Origin: an uncultured Bacteroidales bacterium
Lineage (GTDB): Bacteria > Bacteroidota > Bacteroidia > Bacteroidales > UBA932
Assembly (NCBI GenBank): GCA_934725575.1
Contig: CAKVCK010000003.1
Coordinates: forward strand, 62,001-126,000
Direction of reading: 5' to 3'
DNA length: 64,000 nt
Position numbers and translations under genes: made by a program. The notes beneath the pieces were generated by a model. It was given only the letters and a program-made list of their open reading frames with translations. It made no database searches and had not been told where the DNA came from. Of the stretch, positions 7,978-15,889 are shown in pieces. Positions within the stretch are counted from its first letter, which is position 1. Each line of letters begins with the position of its first letter.

Positions 7978-8235
7978 ATGTTAACGAATATGTCAGAGAA
8001 TACCAAGATGCCTGTCTCCGGCAAGGGGCTGAGGCTTTTGCTAATGGGACTTGTCGTGATGGTCGCCGGTTTTATTCTTATGATCGGCGGCGGGACAGTC
8101 GAGCCGGACAAGTTCAACTGGGCTATGTTTGATTTCCGAAGGCTCGTGGCCGCTCCGCTTGTGATCATCTGCGGGATTGTCATAGAGATCGTAGCGATAA
8201 TGAGAAGGCCGAAACCAGGCAAAGACGAGGAATAG
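7978..8235 (+). CDS. DUF3098 small membrane protein
   Basis: An 85-residue protein with two membrane segments (around residues 18-40 and 57-75) separated by FNWAMFDFRRLVAAP, the typical DUF3098 layout. Function unknown. It sits 6 nt after ftsX and 3 nt before uppP, a conserved Bacteroidetes arrangement that suggests an envelope or division role. A second ATG five codons in is also possible. Confidence 0.85.
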   Translation: MLTNMSENTKMPVSGKGLRLLLMGLVVMVAGFILMIGGGTVEPDKFNWAMFDFRRLVAAPLVIICGIVIEIVAIMRRPKPGKDEE

Positions 8236-8238
8236 GCG

Positions 8239-9072
8239 ATGGATTGGATTCAAGCACTTCTCCTGGGACTGGTCCAAGGGCTGACCGAATTCCTTCCGGT
8301 AAGCTCCAGCGGACATCTTATGATAGTGAAGGAACTGCTCGGCGTTGACGGTGACGGGTTTCTGGATTTCACTGTCACCGTGCATCTGGCCACGGTGCTG
8401 AGCACGATCATCGTGTTCTGGAAACCGATCTGCAGGCTTCTGGCGGGATTCTTCAGGTTCAAGTACAACGACGAGACCGACTATGTGTTCAAGATCATCG
8501 TCTCGATGGTCCCCGTGGCTGTCGTCGGGCTTCTTTTCAAGGAACAGGTCGAGGCTCTTTTCGTGGACAACCTGTTCACAGTGGCCGTGTGTCTGATCGT
8601 GACGGCGATCCTGCTGTACTTGTCGGATGTCTCCGGTCGAGCGGCTTCCCGCAAGGCTGCGTCCGGAACCTCCGTGTCCGCGGCCCGCAACGGGATCTCC
8701 TATTGGCAGGCCGCCGTGGTGGGACTCAGCCAGGCTGTGGCCGTGGCTCCGGGGCTGTCCCGCTCGGGCACTACGATCGCCACCGGACTTCTGTGCGGGG
8801 TGAAGCGCGATGTGATGGCGCAGTTCTCGTTCCTTATGGTCCTTGTTCCGATCATCGGAGAGCAGTTTCTGGATATTCTCAAAGGCTTTACCGGTGAGGC
8901 CGTTCTCGGAGGCGGACTGAGCCCGCTGTGCCTCGTTGTCGGATTCCTCGCGGCTTTCCTCTCCGGACTTTTCGCCTGCAAGGTGATGATCGCCATCGTG
9001 AGGAAGGCGAAGCTGACTTGGTTCGCGCTTTACTGCCTTGTGGTCTCACTGCTTCTGCTTGTGTTCGCGTAG
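8239..9072 (+). CDS. uppP: Undecaprenyl-diphosphatase
   Basis: A 277-residue multi-pass membrane enzyme that dephosphorylates undecaprenyl diphosphate so that the lipid carrier can be reused for peptidoglycan and glycan synthesis. The BacA/UppP signatures are present: E17FLPVSSSGH26 and, near residue 173, PGLSRSGTT. Hydrophobic segments cover most of the protein. It follows DUF3098 by 3 nt. Confidence 0.95.
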   Translation: MDWIQALLLGLVQGLTEFLPVSSSGHLMIVKELLGVDGDGFLDFTVTVHLATVLSTIIVFWKPICRLLAGFFRFKYNDETDYVFKIIVSMVPVAVVGLLFKEQVEALFVDNLFTVAVCLIVTAILLYLSDVSGRAASRKAASGTSVSAARNGISYWQAAVVGLSQAVAVAPGLSRSGTTIATGLLCGVKRDVMAQFSFLMVLVPIIGEQFLDILKGFTGEAVLGGGLSPLCLVVGFLAAFLSGLFACKVMIAIVRKAKLTWFALYCLVVSLLLLVFA

Positions 9073-9087
9073 GCATATTCATTCGCT

Positions 9088-9843
9088 ATGGAGGAAAGAA
9101 CCCTTTCGTACTTTGTCTCGGATGTCCATCTCGGTCTGGATGTGAATGATCCCGTCGACAGGGAAGCCCGCTTCGTCAGTTTCCTGAAGTCTATACCGAA
9201 GGAACGGACGAGGGCGCTCTATATGCTCGGAGACATCTGGGATTTCTGGTACGAGTATCGGGATGTGGTCCCGAAAGGCTATGTGCGGGTGTTCGCGGCT
9301 TTGATTGATCTGATGGACTCCGGTGTCAAGGTCTATTTCTTTCAGGGGAACCACGATATCTGGTGTTTCCATTATTTCGAGGAGCTTGGGATCAGGATTC
9401 TCCAGCAGCCGTATGTGACCACAATCGGCGGAAAGACATTCTGCCTCGGCCACGGGGATGGACTCGGGCCAGGGCACAAGTGGTACAAGCTTATGCGCTG
9501 GGGATTCCGCAACAAGTTCTTCCAGAACCTGTTCAGTCTTCTGCATCCCTATCTTGCGTTCCGTTTCGGGACCGGCTGGTCGAAGAAGAGCCGTGTGGCC
9601 AAGAGTGTTGACTATGTCTTCAAGGGCGCTGACGAGCCATTGTACAAGTTCGCCGTGGACTTCTCCTCAAAGGAGCACGTGGATTATTTCATCTTCGGAC
9701 ACTTCCACGTAAGCGAGGACCTTGAGCTCCCGACCGGTGCCAGACTGCTGATCCTCAAGGATTGGATGAAGCCTCAGTCCTCGAACTTTATCTGCTTCGA
9801 CGAGACTTCCGGATGCTTGGGCATCTCCCAGAATATTGAATAG
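9088..9843 (+). CDS. lpxH: UDP-2,3-diacylglucosamine diphosphatase (LpxH-type)
   Basis: A 251-residue calcineurin-like metallophosphoesterase. Metal-binding motifs appear in order: D12VH14, GD49xxD52, GN88HD90, GH122GD and, near residue 205, GHFH. In this family it hydrolyses UDP-2,3-diacylglucosamine to lipid X in lipid A synthesis. It closes the ftsX operon. Its last 70 nt overlap the 3' end of the convergent DUF4294 gene, so the C-terminal ~23 residues of both proteins share DNA. Confidence 0.88.
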   Translation: MEERTLSYFVSDVHLGLDVNDPVDREARFVSFLKSIPKERTRALYMLGDIWDFWYEYRDVVPKGYVRVFAALIDLMDSGVKVYFFQGNHDIWCFHYFEELGIRILQQPYVTTIGGKTFCLGHGDGLGPGHKWYKLMRWGFRNKFFQNLFSLLHPYLAFRFGTGWSKKSRVAKSVDYVFKGADEPLYKFAVDFSSKEHVDYFIFGHFHVSEDLELPTGARLLILKDWMKPQSSNFICFDETSGCLGISQNIE

Positions 9844-10481
9844 TAGAGCGCGTCAAACTCGCCCCGCTGCCATTTCTCGACAAGATATTCAGTCACCTTG
9901 TCCTCCCCTTTAGGGTCGTAGCGGCTTTTCAGGTCGTTGCCGAATATTTTGGCGATTCCTTGCCAGAATCCTGCGGAAATGCCGCTTTTGTAGTCCTTTA
10001 TTATTGAATATGATGATTTCCCGATTTCCCTGTCCACCAGCTTTATCAGCAGGCGGCCCTGGGATATGGTCATATTCTTGAGCGGCTTCTCGTATGCCTT
10101 GAAAAGTTCTTTCTGCATCTGGCTGATGTATTTCTCCCTTTTGCGGCGGCGCAGACTGTTCTTGGCGATGTGGCTGTCCACCTGGGCGGACATATCCTTG
10201 GCCAAAAGCGCGTAGGGGTACACCTTGTTGAAGTTATAGACCAGCCTGTAATATTTCTTAAGATCTCCCTTGCGCCCGCGGTAGCCTTTGGGGAATATCC
10301 ACGCGGGGTCGATGCTGTCGTAATAGGCCGTGTCCCCGTGCTCGATGCGGTAGCCCAGGTATCCGGAGCGGCCTTTGCCGTCGTGCTGCGGCGGAACATC
10401 ACCGACGCTTCCGGCGGAGAGCGTTGTCACCGTCAGGATCCCGGCCGCGAGGCAAAGAATATATGAGGTCAGCCTTGTCAT
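9774..10481 (-). CDS. DUF4294 family secreted protein
   Basis: A 235-residue protein with a signal peptide (to about residue 23) and the DUF4294 core: HGDTAYYDSIDPAWIFPKGYRGRKGDLKKYYRLVYNFNKVYPYALLAK. A basic stretch (NSLRRRKREKYISQMQKELF) follows. Function unknown; the family is Bacteroidetes-specific. The 3' end overlaps lpxH tail-to-tail by 70 nt. A minus-strand TACATTTG box at 10497-10504 lies upstream. Confidence 0.85.
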   Translation of the reverse strand: MTRLTSYILCLAAGILTVTTLSAGSVGDVPPQHDGKGRSGYLGYRIEHGDTAYYDSIDPAWIFPKGYRGRKGDLKKYYRLVYNFNKVYPYALLAKDMSAQVDSHIAKNSLRRRKREKYISQMQKELFKAYEKPLKNMTISQGRLLIKLVDREIGKSSYSIIKDYKSGISAGFWQGIAKIFGNDLKSRYDPKGEDKVTEYLVEKWQRGEFDALYYSIFWEMPKHPEVSSKQIKFED

Positions 10482-10790
10482 TTACTTTTCAATCTGCAAA
10501 TGTACGATTTTCCAGAAAAAACTGTGCCATTGTCGATCGTTTAGATAAGGCGTTTCGTCGTGTGTCGAAAGTGACGGGAAAAACTTTTTCTTTGTTTGTC
10601 TAAATGTTTGAGAATAAAGAATTTCTTTTTCGGAATCCGTGGTCGAAAAAGTTGAAATATTTCTTAAATAATGTTTGAAATTCGTGAATTTTTGCTAACT
10701 TTGCAGTCCCAAATTCTAGGGTGTAGTGGCGCAATGCGCTGATATTCAATAGATTTTGGAGAATTTGGAAATTATTAAAGTAGTACAGCA
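10482..10790. other. Divergent intergenic region with promoters for DUF4294 and the ribosomal operon
   Basis: 309 nt, AT-rich. Minus strand: TACATTTG at 10497-10504 drives DUF4294. Plus strand: TTTG at 10674-10677, an 18-nt spacer and TAACTTTG at 10696-10703 form a promoter about 88 nt before rplP. No coding sequence is convincing here, and in particular no rpsC, rplV or rpsS. Confidence 0.65.
10674..10703 (+). promoter_or_regulatory. Promoter of the rplP-rplQ ribosomal operon
   Basis: TTTG-N18-TAACTTTG. The -7 box is an exact consensus match, and the following leader of about 80 nt could hold regulatory structure. Confidence 0.65.
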
Positions 10791-11210
10791 ATGTTACAAC
10801 CAAAGAAAACTAAGTTCAGAAGAGAACAAAAGAACGTGATGAAGGGTATGGCCCAGAGGGGCAACCAGCTCGCGTTCGGTTCCTTCGGTCTCAAGACCCT
10901 CGAGAACTGCTGGATCACAGCGCAGCAGATTGAGTCCGCGCGTCAGGCTATTTCACGTTGTATGAACCGTGAGGGACAGATCTGGATCAGGATCTTCCCG
11001 GTCAAGCCTTTCACCAAGAAGCCTCTCGACACCCGTATGGGTAAGGGTAAGGGTGATCCTCAGGGATTCGTGGCTCCAGTGACCCCGGGACGTATCATCT
11101 TCGAGGCTGATGGCGTCTCACTCGCCATCGCGAAAGAGGCTATGCGTCTCGCCGCCCACAAGCTTCCTATCGCAACCAAGTTCGTGGTTCGCAGGGATTA
11201 TGTTGAATAA
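10791..11210 (+). CDS. rplP: 50S ribosomal protein L16
   Basis: 139 residues, full length. The N-terminus MLQPKKTKFRREQKN and the segments GRQGQ-like MNREGQIWIRIFP and MGKGKGDPQGFVAPV identify L16, which sits near the 23S peptidyl-transferase centre. It is the first gene of this operon. In nearly all bacteria rpsC, rplV, rpsS and others lie immediately upstream; here a promoter and the divergent DUF4294 gene take that place. Confidence 0.98.
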   Translation: MLQPKKTKFRREQKNVMKGMAQRGNQLAFGSFGLKTLENCWITAQQIESARQAISRCMNREGQIWIRIFPVKPFTKKPLDTRMGKGKGDPQGFVAPVTPGRIIFEADGVSLAIAKEAMRLAAHKLPIATKFVVRRDYVE

Positions 11211-11227
11211 TAAATGGAGAAGGAATA

Positions 11228-11425
11228 ATGAAAACATCTGAAGTTCGCGAGATGTCCATTGCAGATCTGCAGGACCGCATCCAGGTTGAAAAGAACAGGC
11301 TTGACACGATGAAGCTCAACCACGCCATCTCTCCATTGGAGAACACATCGGAATTCAAGAAAGTCAGAAAGGATATCGCTCGTATGCTCACTATCCTCGC
11401 TGAGAAAGAAAATGAACAGAAATAA
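11228..11425 (+). CDS. rpmC: 50S ribosomal protein L29
   Basis: 65-residue two-helix hairpin protein (MKTSEVREMSIADLQDRI...) that binds near the exit tunnel. It lies between rplP and rpsQ as in the standard S10 cluster. Confidence 0.95.
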   Translation: MKTSEVREMSIADLQDRIQVEKNRLDTMKLNHAISPLENTSEFKKVRKDIARMLTILAEKENEQK

Positions 11426-11436
11426 TCATCAGTCTT

Positions 11437-11691
11437 ATGGAAAGAAATCTTCGTAAGGAAAGAATCGGCGTAGTGGTCAGCAACAAGATGGACAAGACCA
11501 TCATCGTTGCGGTCGAGACCAAGAAGGAGCATCCTCTCTACGGTAAGTTCATCAAGCAGACCACCAAGTTCGTCGCTCAGGATGACAAGAACGAGTGCAG
11601 CGAGGGAGATACCGTGCGCATTATGGAAACCCGTCCTCTCAGCAAGACCAAGAGGTGGAGATTAGTTGAAATCGTAGAAAAAGTTAAGTAG
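11437..11691 (+). CDS. rpsQ: 30S ribosomal protein S17
   Basis: 84 residues with the OB-fold signature RIGVVVSNKMDKTIIVAVE and HPLYGKFIKQTTKF. A primary 16S-binding protein, in canonical position after rpmC. Confidence 0.97.
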   Translation: MERNLRKERIGVVVSNKMDKTIIVAVETKKEHPLYGKFIKQTTKFVAQDDKNECSEGDTVRIMETRPLSKTKRWRLVEIVEKVK

Positions 11692-11692
11692 T

Positions 11693-12058
11693 ATGATACA
11701 GCAGGAAACACGTTTACAGGTTGCCGACAACAGCGGTGCAAAGGAGGTCCTCTGCATCCGTGTGCTTGGCGGTACGCATCATAGATATGCGACAGTGGGC
11801 GACCAGATCGTAGTCGCGATCAAGAGCGCTCTTCCTGGCGGCGACGCTAAGAAGGGTTCGGTCTCCAAGGCTGTCGTTGTCCGTACTAAGAAAGAAATCC
11901 GCAGGCCGGACGGATCATACATCCGTTTCGACGACAACGCGTGCGTTCTTCTGAACAACGCGGGTGAGCTTCGCGGAACACGTATCTTCGGCCCTGTGGC
12001 CAGGGAGCTGCGTGAGAACTATATGAAGATTGTTTCACTGGCGCCGGAGGTCCTTTAA
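11693..12058 (+). CDS. rplN: 50S ribosomal protein L14
   Basis: 121 residues; MIQQETRLQVADNSGAKEVLCIRVLGG and the C-terminal GTRIFGPVARELRE identify L14. It starts 1 nt after the rpsQ stop, indicating translational coupling. Confidence 0.98.
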   Translation: MIQQETRLQVADNSGAKEVLCIRVLGGTHHRYATVGDQIVVAIKSALPGGDAKKGSVSKAVVVRTKKEIRRPDGSYIRFDDNACVLLNNAGELRGTRIFGPVARELRENYMKIVSLAPEVL

Positions 12059-12070
12059 TCATTGAGAATT

Positions 12071-12388
12071 ATGAAAAAGTTACACATTAAGAAGGGTGAC
12101 ACCGTGTATGTGAATGCCGGTAACGACAAGGGCAAGACCGGAAAGGTCCTGACCGTCATCCCAGCCAAGGATCGCGTCATCGTTGAAGGCGTCAACGTTG
12201 TCAGCAAGCACACAAAGCCAAACGCTAAGCAGCCTCAGGGCGGCATCGTAAAGCAGGAAGCGGGCATCCACGTTTCAAACGTCCAGCTCATTGACCCTGC
12301 CCAGAACAAGCCGACAAGAGTGGGCTACAAGTTCGTGGACGGAAAGAAGATCCGCTACGCAAAGAAATCAGGAGAGGAGATTAAGTAA
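12071..12388 (+). CDS. rplX: 50S ribosomal protein L24
   Basis: 105 residues with the KOW motif (KKGDTVYVNAGNDKGKTGKVL). An assembly-initiating protein at the tunnel exit. The ATG at 12071 is chosen over a TTG at 12062 because MKKLHIKKGD is the family N-terminus. Confidence 0.97.
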   Translation: MKKLHIKKGDTVYVNAGNDKGKTGKVLTVIPAKDRVIVEGVNVVSKHTKPNAKQPQGGIVKQEAGIHVSNVQLIDPAQNKPTRVGYKFVDGKKIRYAKKSGEEIK

Positions 12389-12390
12389 CT

Positions 12391-12993
12391 ATGGCAAAGA
12401 AAGCTACAAACAAACCGGCTGAAGCGCAGGCGCTTCCTGCAGGATATGTTCCTTCCCTCAAGAAGGTTTACAAAGAGGAGATCGTGGAGAAGCTGATGAA
12501 GCAGTTCTCATACACGACTGTTATGCAGGTTCCTAAGCTCGTCAAGATCACCATCAACGAGGGTATCGGCGAAGCCACTAATGACAAGAAACTCGTAGAG
12601 GAGGCCGCCGAGGAGCTCGGTAAGATCGTAGGTCAGAAGGCTCTTCTCACCACTTCAAGAAAGGACGTTTCCAACTTCCGTCTCCGTAAGGGTATGCCTA
12701 TCGGAGTGAAGGTCACCCTCCGCGACGTGAAGATGTACGAGTTCCTTGAGAGGCTTATCCGCATCTCCCTCCCTCGAATCAGAGACTTCAACGGAATCGC
12801 CGAGAAGATGGACGGCAGAGGAAACTACACCCTCGGACTCAAGGAGCAGATCATCTTCCCTGAGGTTGACATCGACAAGAACCCGAGGATCCACGGTATG
12901 GAAATCACTTTCGTCACAACAGCGAAGACCGACGAAGAGGCTCACGCTCTCCTCGCCGCGTTCGGTCTGCCTTTCAAGAAACATAATAACTAA
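12391..12993 (+). CDS. rplE: 50S ribosomal protein L5
   Basis: 200 residues, about 20 longer than E. coli L5 because of an N-terminal extension rich in Lys, Ala and Pro (residues 1-24). The core VPKLVKITINEGIGEA...TTSRKDVSNFRLRKGMPIGVKVTLR is typical. It binds 5S rRNA in the central protuberance. Confidence 0.97.
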   Translation: MAKKATNKPAEAQALPAGYVPSLKKVYKEEIVEKLMKQFSYTTVMQVPKLVKITINEGIGEATNDKKLVEEAAEELGKIVGQKALLTTSRKDVSNFRLRKGMPIGVKVTLRDVKMYEFLERLIRISLPRIRDFNGIAEKMDGRGNYTLGLKEQIIFPEVDIDKNPRIHGMEITFVTTAKTDEEAHALLAAFGLPFKKHNN

Positions 12994-12998
12994 GGAAT

Positions 12999-13268
12999 AT
13001 GGCAAAAGAATCAATGAAGGCCCGCGAGGTAAAGCGCGCGAAACTGGTTGCCAAATATGCCGCTAAAAGGCAGGCACTTAAGGAAGCCGGCGATTGGGCC
13101 GCTCTTGACAAGCTCCCAAAGAACGCTTCTCCTGTACGTCTGCACAACCGCTGCTCTCTTACCGGCCGTCCAAAGGGCTATATGAGAGCTTTCGGTCTCA
13201 GCAGAATCCAGTTCCGTGAGATGGCAAGCAACGGTCTCATCCCGGGAGTAAAGAAAGCTAGCTGGTAA
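12999..13268 (+). CDS. rpsN: 30S ribosomal protein S14 (zinc-free type)
   Basis: 89 residues. It lacks the CxxC pairs of the short zinc-binding form and is the longer C-minus type; RCSLTGRPKGYMRAFGLSRIQFREMA is the conserved C-terminal segment. Confidence 0.97.
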   Translation: MAKESMKAREVKRAKLVAKYAAKRQALKEAGDWAALDKLPKNASPVRLHNRCSLTGRPKGYMRAFGLSRIQFREMASNGLIPGVKKASW

Positions 13269-13343
13269 CAGTAACATATTATTTATTAACAATCGGATAT
13301 CGGGCGTCCCCTCAGGGGCGTCGATCTTAAAAAACAAAAAACA

Positions 13344-13739
13344 ATGACTGATCCAATTGCAGATTATCTTACAAGGATCCGCAACGCCTATCTGGCAGGA
13401 AAGAAGATCGTTGAGATTCCTTCCTCCAAGATGAAGGCCGCCATCACAAAGATCCTTTGTGAGAAGGGCTACATCCTCAGCTACAAGATTGTTGAGGGTA
13501 CCCCTTACAACACCATCAAGATCGCTCTTAAGTATCATCCTCAGACAAAGATGGCCGCGATCAAGAAAATCAAGCGAGTTTCAACTCCGGGTATGCGTGT
13601 CTACGCTGACGTAGAGAATATGCCAAGGGTTCTTAACGGACTCGGCATCGCCATCCTTTCCACCTCAAAGGGCGTCATCACCGACAAGGAGGCCAAGAAC
13701 CTGAACGTCGGCGGTGAGGTTGTTTGCTATGTTTATTAA
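13344..13739 (+). CDS. rpsH: 30S ribosomal protein S8
   Basis: 131 residues (MTDPIADYLTRIRNAYLAGKK ... GIAILSTSKGVITDKEA), a 16S-binding protein and, in E. coli, the translational repressor of the spc operon. The 75-nt gap before it is the widest inside the operon up to secY and carries short GC-rich inverted sequences (13306-13325) that could be an mRNA structure. Confidence 0.97.
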   Translation: MTDPIADYLTRIRNAYLAGKKIVEIPSSKMKAAITKILCEKGYILSYKIVEGTPYNTIKIALKYHPQTKMAAIKKIKRVSTPGMRVYADVENMPRVLNGLGIAILSTSKGVITDKEAKNLNVGGEVVCYVY

Positions 13740-13757
13740 CGATTAAAGAAAAGAATA

Positions 13758-14318
13758 ATGTCAAGAATCGGTAAATTGCCTGTAAGCCTTCCGGACAAGG
13801 TGAGCGTTGAAGTTCTCCCTGGCAACGTTGTGAAGGTTAAAGGACCTCTTGGTGAGTTGAGCCAGAAAGTTGATCCGGACATCAAGGTCACCGTTGAGGA
13901 TAATGAAATCAAATTCACCCGCCCTACCGACCAGCCAAGACACCGTTCGATGCACGGTCTCTACCGCGCTCTCGTACACAATATGGTTGTAGGTGTCTCC
14001 ACAGGGTATCAGACAAAGCAGGAATTCGTCGGTGTAGGTTACCGTGTAGCCGCTCAGGGCCAGCTCCTGACAATGTCACTCGGTTACTCTCACGATGTGC
14101 AGCTTCTGCTTGCTCCGGAGATCCAGGCTGAGGTTCCTAATGTAAAGAAGGGCGAGAACCCTGTTCTCATTCTCAAGAGTGTTGACAAGCAGCTCATCGG
14201 ACAGGTGGCCGCCAAGATCCGTTCACTCCGCAAGCCTGAACCTTACAAGGGCAAGGGTATCAAGTTCGCCGGCGAGCAGCTTCGTCGCAAGGCCGGCAAG
14301 ACCGCTGGAGCTAAATAA
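13758..14318 (+). CDS. rplF: 50S ribosomal protein L6
   Basis: 186 residues with the two L6 repeats and the C-terminal RKPEPYKGKGIKFAGE signature. Canonical spc-operon position between rpsH and rplR. Confidence 0.98.
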   Translation: MSRIGKLPVSLPDKVSVEVLPGNVVKVKGPLGELSQKVDPDIKVTVEDNEIKFTRPTDQPRHRSMHGLYRALVHNMVVGVSTGYQTKQEFVGVGYRVAAQGQLLTMSLGYSHDVQLLLAPEIQAEVPNVKKGENPVLILKSVDKQLIGQVAAKIRSLRKPEPYKGKGIKFAGEQLRRKAGKTAGAK

Positions 14319-14333
14319 TAGGAGGACATAGAT

Positions 14334-14696
14334 ATGGCATTGAATAGAATTGAAAGAAGAAGAAGAATCCATTACCGTATCCGTAAGCACGTCAACGGAA
14401 CCGCCGAGAGGCCAAGAATGGTTGTCTTCAGAAGCAACAAGCAGATCTACGTCCAGGTTGTGGACGATCAGAAAGGCGTGACGCTCGTCGCCGCCGCTTC
14501 CAATGACAAGGTTCTTGCCGCTGAGTGCAAGGGCAAGAATGGAATCGAGGCAGCAGCCATTGTCGGAAAGGCGATCGCAGAGCGTGCCAAGGAGAAGGGA
14601 ATCACCACCATCTCTTTTGACCGTGGAGGTTACCTCTATCACGGTAGGGTTAAAAGTTTGGCTGACGCTGCCCGTGAAGGTGGCCTTATATTCTAA
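14334..14696 (+). CDS. rplR: 50S ribosomal protein L18
   Basis: 120 residues (RPRMVVFRSNKQIYVQVVDD ... FDRGGYLYHGRVKSLADAAREGGL). It binds 5S rRNA with L5. Confidence 0.98.
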   Translation: MALNRIERRRRIHYRIRKHVNGTAERPRMVVFRSNKQIYVQVVDDQKGVTLVAAASNDKVLAAECKGKNGIEAAAIVGKAIAERAKEKGITTISFDRGGYLYHGRVKSLADAAREGGLIF

Positions 14697-14706
14697 TTGA
14701 AAGACT

Positions 14707-15225
14707 ATGGCAAATACAAATGTTAAAAGAGTAAAGACTTCTGATCTTGAATTGAAAGACAGACTGGTCGCCATCCAGAGAGTAACCAAGGTTACTAAGG
14801 GTGGTCGTCACTTCCGCTTTGCCGCCATCGTGGTAGTGGGTGACGAGAACGGCGTTGTTGGTTATGGTCTTGGAAAAGCCAATGAGGTAACAGCAGCCAT
14901 CGCGAAGGGTGTCGAGGACGCTAAGAAGAACCTTGTGAAGATCCCTGTGATCAACACGACCATTCCTCACGAGCAGGAATCCAAGTTCGGAGGTTCTGTA
15001 GTGTTTATGAAGCCTGCGGCTCCTGGTACCGGTGTGAAGGCCGGTGGCGCTATGCGTGCTGTGTTTGAGTCTGCCGGTATCCAGAATGTGCTTGCAAAGT
15101 CCAAGGGTTCATCCAACCCTCACAACCTTGTCAAGGCTACGGTTGCCGCTCTTACCCAGATGAGGGATGCCTACACAGTGGCCGGTCTCCGTGGAATTCC
15201 TATGAGCAAAGTATTTAACGGTTAG
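14707..15225 (+). CDS. rpsE: 30S ribosomal protein S5
   Basis: 172 residues with the RNA-binding domain (LKDRLVAIQRVTKVTKGGRHFRFAAIVVVGD) and the C-terminal fold. It contributes to decoding fidelity. Confidence 0.98.
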   Translation: MANTNVKRVKTSDLELKDRLVAIQRVTKVTKGGRHFRFAAIVVVGDENGVVGYGLGKANEVTAAIAKGVEDAKKNLVKIPVINTTIPHEQESKFGGSVVFMKPAAPGTGVKAGGAMRAVFESAGIQNVLAKSKGSSNPHNLVKATVAALTQMRDAYTVAGLRGIPMSKVFNG

Positions 15226-15239
15226 GAGGACACACAGTT

Positions 15240-15422
15240 ATGGCAAAACTTAAGATAACACAGGTAAGAAGCAAAAACGGATGCACCAAGAGGCAGATCG
15301 CTAATCTGACCACACTTGGAATCCGCAGGATGCACCAGACCGTGGAGGTCGAGAAGACTCCGGTGACAGAAGGCCAGCTCGCCAAGATCCGTCACCTCGT
15401 TGAAGTTGAAGAAATTAATTAA
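15240..15422 (+). CDS. rpmD: 50S ribosomal protein L30
   Basis: 60 residues (MAKLKITQVRSKNGCTKRQIANLTTLGIRR). Canonical position between rpsE and rplO. Confidence 0.96.
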   Translation: MAKLKITQVRSKNGCTKRQIANLTTLGIRRMHQTVEVEKTPVTEGQLAKIRHLVEVEEIN

Positions 15423-15434
15423 GAGGACGAAGAG

Positions 15435-15887
15435 ATGAAACTGGAAAATTTGAAGCCTGCAAAAGGTGCGACTCATAACAGCAAGCGTCTTGGCCGCGGT
15501 CAGGGTTCCGGTAAGGGTGGTACTTCCACCCGTGGTACTAAGGGAGCACAGGCCCGCGCCGGCTATGAACACAAGATCGGTTTCGAGGGTGGTCAGATGC
15601 CTATTCAGAGACGTGTTCCTAAGTTCGGATTCAAGAACCCGACCAGAATTGAGTACAAGGCGGTCAATGTGGCTGCCATCCAGGCCCTTTCCGAGCAGCT
15701 TGGCAAGGTGGAGATCGGACTTGAGGACATCAAGGCCGCAGGACTTGCCGACGCTAAGGAACTCGTTAAGGTTCTTGGCAACGGTGAGATCACCGCTGCT
15801 GTCACTGTAACCGCTGACGCTTTCTCCGCTTCAGCTGTCTCAAAGATCGAAGCCGCCGGTGGTAAGACAATCGTAATCGGCAAATAA
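15435..15887 (+). CDS. rplO: 50S ribosomal protein L15
   Basis: 150 residues; the Gly/Arg-rich N-terminal tail (KRLGRGQGSGKGGTSTRGTKG) and GFEGGQMPIQRRVPKFGF identify L15. It ends 2 nt before secY. Confidence 0.98.
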   Translation: MKLENLKPAKGATHNSKRLGRGQGSGKGGTSTRGTKGAQARAGYEHKIGFEGGQMPIQRRVPKFGFKNPTRIEYKAVNVAAIQALSEQLGKVEIGLEDIKAAGLADAKELVKVLGNGEITAAVTVTADAFSASAVSKIEAAGGKTIVIGK

Positions 15888-15889
15888 CG

